From: JAAKFL01 sp964629645
Lineage (GTDB): Bacteria; Chlamydiota; Chlamydiia; Chlamydiales; SLFE01
Direction: 5' to 3'
Assembly (NCBI GenBank): GCA_964629645.1
Contig: CAZVSU010000066.1
Span: 1 to 14,734 of the forward strand
DNA length: 14,734 bases
The position numbers and the translations under genes are program-made. A model generated the notes under the pieces. It did not search any database. It had not been told where the DNA came from and saw only the letters and a list, made by a program, of their open reading frames with translations. This document shows, piece after piece, positions 5,095-11,298 of this stretch (position 1 is its first letter; each line of letters starts with the position of its first letter).

Positions 5095-6215
5095 TCTCAT
5101 TCGGCCAAAAGATACCGGTCACCGTTCATCCTGTCTTTTTTCTAGTGTCCGGAGTGATCGGGTTTTTGGCTTCAGGTTCTTTGGCCGGGACGGCTCTTTG
5201 GCTCCTTATCATCTTTGTGTCGGTTTTGGTGCACGAGCTCGGGCATGCCGTGACCGCTCTTGTCTTTGGACAAAGGGCCCGCATTGAACTTGTCGGTTTT
5301 GGGGGGCTGACCCATCACAATGGAAAGCAACTGAAGCCCTGGCAAAATTTTTTAGTCGTTTTGAACGGCCCTCTCGCTGGCTTTGCCCTTTGTTTTGTCT
5401 GCTACCTTATCGATCGCGCCCTGCCGCAAACGGGCACTGTTCACTATGCGTTGACAGTCGCTGTCTTCATTAATTTGTTTTGGACGGTCATCAACCTTCT
5501 TCCCGTGCAGCCGCTCGATGGAGGAAGGCTCCTTGGCATTGTCTTGGAAAAAACGTTTGGTCCCAAAGGCATACGCCTCTCTTACCTTGTGAGCATCGGT
5601 TTGGCGATGGGGTTTGCTTTTTTGTTTTTCTTAGCGGGGCTGGTGATTGCAGGCGCTATTTTTTTTCTTTTCGCCTTTGAGTCTTATCGCGCGTGGAGCT
5701 CAATGAAAAATATTACGGTCTTTGACCGCGACGTCTCTTTGCAGGAGACTTTCGAAAAAGCTAAGCGCCAGATGGAGCAAGGGCAGGTGGTCGAAGCGGA
5801 AAATAAGCTTCACGATATCGTCAAAAAAACCAAGCAAGGGCTATTGTATCAATCGGCTTCGGAGCTTCTGGGAAAACTCTCTTTTGACCATGGAGATTAC
5901 GAAGCGGCCTTTTCTCGGCTCTATCCGATCAGGCGCTCTCTTTCTCCGGAGATGGTCGTCACATTCCACCAGCTTGCCGGAATACTCGAGCATTGGGATG
6001 TGGTACGGGAATTTTCAGAGCCTGCTTACAGCAGCCACCCCAACTATCAAACAGCCCTGATCAATGCGACCGCGGAGGCGGTGAATCAGGACAAATCGGC
6101 AACGATCGGCTGGCTGATGCGCGCCCAGACAGATGGCGCCCCCGATATTTCCCACTACATTCAGCGCCCGGAGTTCGCCCCTTTTCGCCGCGACATCCAA
6201 GAAACGCTGCTCTAA
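5091..6215 (+). CDS. M50 (S2P/SpoIVFB-like) intramembrane zinc metalloprotease with C-terminal helical-repeat extension
   Basis: This 374-residue polytopic membrane protein has the S2P-type zinc site: HELGH (48-52) inside a hydrophobic segment, and NLLPVQPLDGG (135-145), in which D143 is the third ligand. About five hydrophobic stretches occur in residues 10-196, with NGPLAG (92-97) in the core as in SpoIVFB-like peptidases. There is no PDZ domain of the RseP type. Residues 200-374 are soluble and helical, with TPR-like patterns (about 227-246 and 256-277), and may bind partners or substrates. The start overlaps the sucD stop by four bases and has no strong ribosome binding site, so translation is probably coupled to sucD. 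Metabolic linkage to SucCD is not implied. S2P proteases cut transmembrane segments, often releasing regulators or clearing signal peptides; the substrate here is unknown. A convergent gene ends 28 bases downstream with no clear terminator between. Confidence 0.9.
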   Translation: MISFGQKIPVTVHPVFFLVSGVIGFLASGSLAGTALWLLIIFVSVLVHELGHAVTALVFGQRARIELVGFGGLTHHNGKQLKPWQNFLVVLNGPLAGFALCFVCYLIDRALPQTGTVHYALTVAVFINLFWTVINLLPVQPLDGGRLLGIVLEKTFGPKGIRLSYLVSIGLAMGFAFLFFLAGLVIAGAIFFLFAFESYRAWSSMKNITVFDRDVSLQETFEKAKRQMEQGQVVEAENKLHDIVKKTKQGLLYQSASELLGKLSFDHGDYEAAFSRLYPIRRSLSPEMVVTFHQLAGILEHWDVVREFSEPAYSSHPNYQTALINATAEAVNQDKSATIGWLMRAQTDGAPDISHYIQRPEFAPFRRDIQETLL

Positions 6216-6243
6216 AATGTCACGACATCATATGGGAGAATGA

Positions 6244-6981
6244 TCAAAATGGCCACCACCAGGAGCTTGTGGTATCGGGACGGTAGCGAAAGCTGAAGAC
6301 ATGTTGGTCGTCTCCGACGGAAAAGACGAAATAAAGGTGTTCGAGGTTTGGCATCTGCTCATCGAAGAGATCGATCTGGAAGTTGGCTGCGTAGCTTTCG
6401 CCGGGCAGGATGGTATGAGAGCCGAAGTAATGCTCTTCATATCCGCCTACTTTTTCTTTTTCTTCATTCGTGATTTTTTCTCTTCGTCTCTCATCTTTGA
6501 GCTGCGCCATGTCGCGTGTGTTTTTGACAACGCCGGGGCTAAAAAACGTGATGTCGTGTCCCGGGTGTTTTGACTTCAGCCTAATGGTTCCGTAATCGGA
6601 GGCGTACCACTGGTCGATCAGCAGATTGAGGCTTGAATAAATGCGGCTCCACCAAGCCCAGTTTTTGGCGTGGGTCAACAGCTGTTCTTTTGGGACCACT
6701 AAAACATCGCCGTTCAATTGGTCGAAGACCTTCAGATCGTGCTCTAAAAAATGAACTTTTTCGCTTCCATTGTTTTCAATTTTAAAGGAAAAGCTGGCTT
6801 TGTTTTTTAAAATATCGCGGTCGAGGCTGATGAGGGTGACGTTGCTGCCATTTTGGTACGAAGAGACGTAGGGCGTTCCTTTGAAAAAAGACATCTCTTG
6901 TCCTCGGTAGGGAACGGGAGTCAGGCTTGCCTGCCCTTTTATACAGAAAAGGAGACAAATTAAAAATAAACATGATCTCAT
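6244..6981 (-). CDS. Secreted protein of unknown function, downstream of htrA
   Basis: This 245-residue protein starts with a Sec signal peptide (hydrophobic core about residues 4-14, likely cleavage near GQA at 16-18). The rest has no membrane segment. Alternating hydrophobic patterns (ASFSFKIENNGSEKVHF, and YFVFSVGDD near the end) suggest beta-sandwich parts. The middle is charged and lysine-rich (KDERRREKITNEEKEKV, about 161-177), and the C-terminus ends in a tryptophan cluster WWWPF. I recognise no family. GAGG lies eight bases before the ATG. It is the last gene of the minus-strand peptidase run, 69 bases after the htrA stop, so it could be a substrate, chaperone or envelope partner of HtrA; this is inference from position only. 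A perfect 14-bp inverted repeat brackets its ribosome binding site and start codon. Confidence 0.75.
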   Translation of the reverse strand: MRSCLFLICLLFCIKGQASLTPVPYRGQEMSFFKGTPYVSSYQNGSNVTLISLDRDILKNKASFSFKIENNGSEKVHFLEHDLKVFDQLNGDVLVVPKEQLLTHAKNWAWWSRIYSSLNLLIDQWYASDYGTIRLKSKHPGHDITFFSPGVVKNTRDMAQLKDERRREKITNEEKEKVGGYEEHYFGSHTILPGESYAANFQIDLFDEQMPNLEHLYFVFSVGDDQHVFSFRYRPDTTSSWWWPF

Positions 6982-7037
6982 TCTTTTTACCTCTAATGCT
7001 TAGTAGAAGCAAAAATTATTCACGAGATCATGTTTAT
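6966..7037 (-). promoter_or_regulatory. 14-bp perfect inverted repeat bracketing the start of the secreted gene
   Basis: ATAAACATGATCTC (6966-6979) and GAGATCATGTTTAT (7024-7037) are exact reverse complements separated by 44 bases. In the minus-strand transcript the second-read arm (6979 down to 6966) begins at the G of the start codon. The loop holds the GAGG ribosome binding site and a small GCTT/AAGC hairpin. The structure could gate translation, act as an intercistronic RNA processing or stability element, or bind a protein dimer. Confidence 0.6.
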
Positions 7038-7050
7038 CTGTCAAATACCG

Positions 7051-8445
7051 TTATTTTCTTTTCGAGCGCAGTGAAATGTAATGCGTCACATTTCCTTGCT
7101 TCACCAAAAGCAGCACGGGCTTGCCTGAATCGGTTTGTTTGACTAAAGAGTGAAACTCCTGCGGGCTTTGAATTTCCTGTCGGTTGACCGAGAGAATCAA
7201 GCTGCCCGGCTTGATTCCTGCAAGCTGTGCGACGCTGCCGGAAGAGACCGCTGATACGACGACCCCTTTGTGGTCTTCGTAGTGGTATTTTTTTGCCAGT
7301 TCCGGCGTGAGCTCTGTGACGTTCAGTCCAAGCTGGTTGACGGTTTCGCTAGCGTCTTCGCTGCTGCCGGGATGACGGCCGATTTTCACATCGATTGTTT
7401 TGATGGCCTCACCTCTTTTGATCGTAAGATGGATCACATCATCGGGCTTCATGATCGACACAGCATTTCTGACGACCGAAATATTTTCGACATCTTTGCC
7501 GTTATATTTTAGGATGACATCGCCCCTCATAAGCCCTGATTGTTTTGCCGGCGAGTCGGGAGCCACTTCAGCGATCAGCGCTCCTGCCGCATCCTTCAAG
7601 TCAAAGGCTTCGGCAAGTCCTTGGTCGATCTGTTGAAGGACTACCCCGAGATAGCCTCTCGTGAACGACCCGTTGTTGATCAGCTGCTCCATGATGTGTT
7701 CGGCCAGGTTGCTTGGAATCGCGAAACCGATGCCCATGTAGCCGCCGGTGTGGGTGGCGATGGCAGTGTTCATCCCGACGACCTCGCCCTCCAAGTTCAA
7801 CAGCGGGCCTCCGGAGTTGCCCCGATTTATTGCCGCGTCGGTTTGAATAAAGTTTTCGATGGGAGTCAGTCCGAGGTTGCTGCGGTCGATGGCGCTCACA
7901 ACGCCTGCTGTCAATGTCGCGTTCAGTCCTAGAGGATTGCCGACGGCGATGACCCACTGTCCCACTTGAAGGGTGTTGGAGTTGCCGAGCTTGAGGTAGG
8001 GAAAGCCCCGCCCTTCGATTTTGAGGACAGCGACGTCGGTGTTGGGATCCCGGCCGATGACCTCTGCGTCATATTCTTTTCCGTTTTTCAAAATGACGGT
8101 GACAGTGTCCGCATTTTCTACAATATGGTTATTGGTCAGAAGGTAGCCGTCTTCACTGACCAAAAATCCGGACCCTTGTCCGATAGAGGGGCGCGATTCT
8201 CGCTGCGGCATTTGAAAAAAACGGTTCCAGAAGTCGTCTCCAAATGGATCGCTCCCTCGCGGTGAGAAGGGGGAGCCAAAGGCGTGGATATCGGGCGTCT
8301 GGGGGGCTATTTCGACTTTGACAGAGACGACAGCCGGTATGGCTTGTTTTGCCACGGTCGTAAAATCAGGTCCTTGATTGGCAGAAATAAGACCGATCGA
8401 GGCGATAGAAGCAGTCAGAATCAGAAAAAACCATCGTTTGAACAT
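7051..8445 (-). CDS. htrA: Periplasmic serine protease/chaperone HtrA (DegP-like)
   Basis: This is a Do/DegQ-type serine protease that degrades or refolds misfolded envelope proteins. I start it at the ATG complementary to 8443-8445, giving 464 residues, because AAGGAG lies six bases upstream. A TTG at 8463 keeps the frame open, but that start would put the ribosome binding site inside the coding sequence. A signal peptide covers about residues 1-22. The trypsin-like domain has the triad H107 (NNHIV), D137 (NTDVAV) and S211 (GNSGGP). A Gly/Pro/Phe-rich LA-loop-like stretch lies around 55-80, and two PDZ domains follow (about 262-350 and 375-460; GYLGV opens the first). Length and layout fit DegP and the chlamydial HtrA, which works on periplasmic proteins. 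It lies 33 bases after an M20 dipeptidase gene on the same strand. Confidence 0.95.
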   Translation of the reverse strand: MFKRWFFLILTASIASIGLISANQGPDFTTVAKQAIPAVVSVKVEIAPQTPDIHAFGSPFSPRGSDPFGDDFWNRFFQMPQRESRPSIGQGSGFLVSEDGYLLTNNHIVENADTVTVILKNGKEYDAEVIGRDPNTDVAVLKIEGRGFPYLKLGNSNTLQVGQWVIAVGNPLGLNATLTAGVVSAIDRSNLGLTPIENFIQTDAAINRGNSGGPLLNLEGEVVGMNTAIATHTGGYMGIGFAIPSNLAEHIMEQLINNGSFTRGYLGVVLQQIDQGLAEAFDLKDAAGALIAEVAPDSPAKQSGLMRGDVILKYNGKDVENISVVRNAVSIMKPDDVIHLTIKRGEAIKTIDVKIGRHPGSSEDASETVNQLGLNVTELTPELAKKYHYEDHKGVVVSAVSSGSVAQLAGIKPGSLILSVNRQEIQSPQEFHSLVKQTDSGKPVLLLVKQGNVTHYISLRSKRK

Positions 8446-8478
8446 TCCGTTCTCCTTTTTCAAGTGTTGCGTTACAAT

Positions 8479-9864
8479 TTATGTGTCGTCGTTTGAATTA
8501 AGCAGAGACAAGGCTCTGCCGATGCTCAAGAATCCTTTTTCGAATCGCCGCAGGCCAAACCGTTCATTGGGTGCGTGGATGTTATCATCGGGGAGTCCCA
8601 GACCGACAAAGGCAGGCTCGGCGCCCGACGCTTTTGCTAGTTTTGATGAAATGGGGATCGAGCCCCCCTCCAAAACATAGTGCGCGGAATTTTCAAAAAT
8701 TTCATTGTAGGCGGAAGAAAACGCCTGCACCACGTTAGATTTCGCCTTGGCTCTCAAAGCGACGCCATTTCCGGGATGGAGATGGACAGAAATGGCAACG
8801 CCTTCGGGCGCGTGGCTTTCGATGAACTGTTTGACGCTTTCGCCAATTTTTTCCGGCTCTTGTCCCGGGACAAGCCGGCAGGAGATTTTTGCCGTGGCCC
8901 TCGCCGGGATGACGGTTTTGAAACCCATTCCGGTATAGCCGCCGTTGATTCCGTTGATCTCCAACGTGGGCCTTGTTCCGACACGAAGAGCAGGCGGAAA
9001 CTCTTTTTCGCCGCCCGTTGGTTTTTGTCCAAACGTCTCTAAGTAGTCTTTTTCATCGAATGTGAGAGAGACGAATGATTTTTCTTCTTCGGTCAAAGGA
9101 ATCACATCGTCGTAAAATCCTGGGACTGAAACCTTGCCTGTTTTCGGCTCTCTTAAACGGCTTAAAACATCGACGAGCGCATGTATGGGATTATAGGCGA
9201 GGCCGCCATGCGTTCCGGAATGAAGGTCGGAATTAGTTCCTTGCGCGATGACGTCCATAGTCAAAATGCCCCGTGCCCCGAGTGTGACAGCAGGCGTCAT
9301 GCGGTTTTTCATTCCAACATCGACGATTGCGAGGTAATCGGCTTGCACTTCTTTCCTCTTCTTTTCAAGCCACCTGGGCAGGCTGGGGCTTCCGATTTCC
9401 TCTTCCCCTTCGATCAAAATTTTGACGTTAACGGGGAGCGATCCGGTCTCTTTCAGAATCGACGTGACCGCCAAAATGGTGTAGAAACACTGCCCCTTGT
9501 TGTCTTGAGCCCCTCGCGCGTAAATGGCGCCGTTTTCCTCTGTGGGTGTGAACGGCGGAGAGCTCCACTCTTCGAGTGGTTCGACGGGTTGGACATCGTA
9601 GTGATGGTAGAAGAGAAGAGTGGGTTTGTCGACCCCCGCTTTCAGATAGCTTGCGAAGATGACGGGGTGACCTTCTGTCGACCACATCTCAACTTTAAGG
9701 CCGCGGCTTTTCAGGTAATCCAAAAGCCACTCTGAACAGGCTTTCACATCGTCGATGCGATCGAGATCAGAGCTGATGCTCGCAAATTCGAGAAACGTTT
9801 TGTAGTCTTTGAGGCCTTGCTCTTTGACTTTTTCGTAGAGCGCTTTTAATTCCGTCAACTGCAT
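8479..9864 (-). CDS. M20 family metallopeptidase (dipeptidase, PepV/CNDP-like)
   Basis: This 461-residue cytosolic zinc peptidase probably cleaves dipeptides or short peptides, recycling products of larger proteases. The di-zinc site is visible: HYD in YHHYDVQP (H88, D90), D121 in GAQDNKGQ bridging, the EGEEEIGS motif (152-159; catalytic and metal-binding Glu), D182 in IVDVG, and the C-terminal H in NIHAPNERF. H215 in SDLHSG belongs to the dimerisation (lid) domain. The lid lies between the two halves of the catalytic domain, as in the CNDP branch. There is no signal peptide. The ATG follows the stop of the M48 gene by six bases and has no clear ribosome binding site, which points to translational coupling. 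Substrate range cannot be told from sequence. A deacylase function is possible, but the length and the ARGAQDNKGQ motif favour a dipeptidase. Confidence 0.9.
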   Translation of the reverse strand: MQLTELKALYEKVKEQGLKDYKTFLEFASISSDLDRIDDVKACSEWLLDYLKSRGLKVEMWSTEGHPVIFASYLKAGVDKPTLLFYHHYDVQPVEPLEEWSSPPFTPTEENGAIYARGAQDNKGQCFYTILAVTSILKETGSLPVNVKILIEGEEEIGSPSLPRWLEKKRKEVQADYLAIVDVGMKNRMTPAVTLGARGILTMDVIAQGTNSDLHSGTHGGLAYNPIHALVDVLSRLREPKTGKVSVPGFYDDVIPLTEEEKSFVSLTFDEKDYLETFGQKPTGGEKEFPPALRVGTRPTLEINGINGGYTGMGFKTVIPARATAKISCRLVPGQEPEKIGESVKQFIESHAPEGVAISVHLHPGNGVALRAKAKSNVVQAFSSAYNEIFENSAHYVLEGGSIPISSKLAKASGAEPAFVGLGLPDDNIHAPNERFGLRRFEKGFLSIGRALSLLNSNDDT

Positions 9865-9870
9865 ATTAAT

Positions 9871-11115
9871 TTAATACCAAATCAGAGTAAAAATGCCAAG
9901 AATTAACAGGCAGAAATAGAGGGTCAGGCTGATTTTGACCTTTCGGTGATGCCGCGCGATGAGCGAGGGATCGGCGGCCGCTTTTTCAAGAAATTGGATT
10001 CTTTGGGAGATGCCGAAATGGTGCCAGCTGGGAATATGGTGGATGTTTCCCGCTGCGATCGCAATGTGGTCAAGAGCGCCGATCATGGCCTCCGCCGGTA
10101 GGCCGAGCTCAAAGCCATAAAGATCGGCTTGCCGTTCAAAAAGGCGGGAAAAATAACCGAAGATGAAGCGATAGTAAAGCCAAATGATCAGCACATAAGG
10201 GACAAAGAGATAAAACAGGGGAAGCGTTGCCGGTATCCAGGGGGCGGCCGCCTTGTAGGCGAGTCCTACCGCGACGATCATGCCCATAATGATGAACGGG
10301 TAGTAGATCAAGTGGTGGCGTTTGCTGTGTCCGATCTCATGGGCGAGTACCGCTTCTATATGTTCGGGGTTCAGCATCCGCAAAAGATTGGGAGTGAACA
10401 TGATATAGCGAAATTGCGGAAGGATGCCGATGATGGCGGCCGTCAGAGTGCTGCCCATAACAGTCCAAACTTGCATCTCTTTGTAGCGGAAGCGCGCACT
10501 GTCGCAAAGCGTTTGCAAACGCCTTTTGAGCGCCGCGCTTTGCAAGGGGGTGCATTGCCAAAAAATTTGGAGCAAATAGGGAAGGAAAAGAAGACTGATA
10601 ATTAAAATAGCGGCAATCAAAAAGGTGACCGCAGCATCGCTGACTGTTCCGAACAAAAAGAGGCCAAGATCGACGAGCGTAGTCAAAGTAAAATAGGGCA
10701 GCAAAAACGGGACCAGGAACAAAACCTGCCCCCAAGCTTTTTCTCTCTTAGCCTCTTTGATCGGTTCGTAGGCATACCGAAACAGTGCCAACGCAAAAAA
10801 ATAGAGGAGGAGGACTAACAAAGAGAAAAAAGTTGTGCTCCGAAGAAAAAGGGGAAAATAAAGCTGACTGGCTACGATCAAAAAGACATAGGCAAAAAAA
10901 ATGACAAGCTCTGCATTGACAAGGAGCCCCATCCGGTCGAGTCGGAGCCTCAAAAGACGGCACTGCAGCACAATAAGCGCAAGGGCCGCACCGTAGCCTC
11001 CCAATAAAATTAAGATCGCCAAAGCTGGTGAAAGGGCAATCAGGGGAGTTGTCACCTCAGTTGCGAAACTGACGACCAATAAAACGAGAATGAGGCTGAA
11101 AACTTGTTGAAACAT
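9871..11115 (-). CDS. M48 family (Ste24/HtpX-like) integral membrane zinc metalloprotease
   Basis: I choose the ATG complementary to 11113-11115 (414 residues), since AAGGA lies three bases upstream. A TTG five codons earlier has no ribosome binding site. The zinc site is HEIGH (259-263) in EAVLAHEIGHSKRHH, with the third ligand E327 in FERQADLYG, the usual M48 arrangement. The N-terminal half is very hydrophobic, with about six segments up to residue 190. More occur around 272-290 and 298-325, and a last one at the C-terminus, so this is a multi-spanning inner-membrane protein with the active site on the cytosolic face if it follows HtpX/Ste24. M48 proteases clear damaged membrane proteins or process precursors. 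The next gene (M20) starts six bases after the stop, so the pair is probably an operon. Confidence 0.9.
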   Translation of the reverse strand: MFQQVFSLILVLLVVSFATEVTTPLIALSPALAILILLGGYGAALALIVLQCRLLRLRLDRMGLLVNAELVIFFAYVFLIVASQLYFPLFLRSTTFFSLLVLLLYFFALALFRYAYEPIKEAKREKAWGQVLFLVPFLLPYFTLTTLVDLGLFLFGTVSDAAVTFLIAAILIISLLFLPYLLQIFWQCTPLQSAALKRRLQTLCDSARFRYKEMQVWTVMGSTLTAAIIGILPQFRYIMFTPNLLRMLNPEHIEAVLAHEIGHSKRHHLIYYPFIIMGMIVAVGLAYKAAAPWIPATLPLFYLFVPYVLIIWLYYRFIFGYFSRLFERQADLYGFELGLPAEAMIGALDHIAIAAGNIHHIPSWHHFGISQRIQFLEKAAADPSLIARHHRKVKISLTLYFCLLILGIFTLIWY

Positions 11116-11298
11116 GGGTCCTTGCCACAATTAAACCGAAAAATCGGTTTTTGACAAAGACATATTTCTCGAAGAAACGCTCCTATATTTATGATCGTAA
11201 ACCGCTTGAGATCGATAAAGAACAAGCAAAAATGAAGGGGATCTTAAATGAAAAGCTCAACTTTTTTTATTTATGAAACCCGCTCGTAAGGTGACGAC
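11116..11298. other. Intergenic region between the M16 and M48 genes
   Basis: This 183-base gap separates two minus-strand genes. I see no convincing terminator after the M16 stop and no consensus promoter, so read-through from M16 into M48 is possible. It contains the hairpin at 11133-11150 and, on the plus strand, an AAAAG/CTTTT palindrome with a T run near 11250-11270. Confidence 0.5.
11133..11150 (-). promoter_or_regulatory. Small hairpin upstream of the M48 ribosome binding site
   Basis: AAACCGA (11133-11139) and TCGGTTT (11144-11150) form a perfect 7-bp stem with a 4-base loop. It lies about 17 bases before the M48 start codon in the transcript. On the plus strand it is followed by a short T run, but no plus-strand gene ends nearby. 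It may affect M48 translation or be incidental. Confidence 0.35.

Noticed and set aside
6216..6243. Terminator between the convergent M50 and secreted genes
   Set aside because: Only a 5-bp ATGTC/GACAT palindrome is present and no T run follows, so it is too weak to call.
8446..8463. TTG start adding six residues to HtrA
   Set aside because: The AAGGAG ribosome binding site lies within this extension, six bases before the internal ATG, so the ATG is the better start.
9181..9735. Plus-strand 184-residue ORF inside the M20 gene
   Set aside because: It is antisense to a conserved metallopeptidase with an intact active site and shows no independent coding signs.
11116..11130. TTG start adding five residues to the M48 protease
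   Set aside because: No ribosome binding site precedes it, and AAGGA within the extension serves the ATG at 11115.
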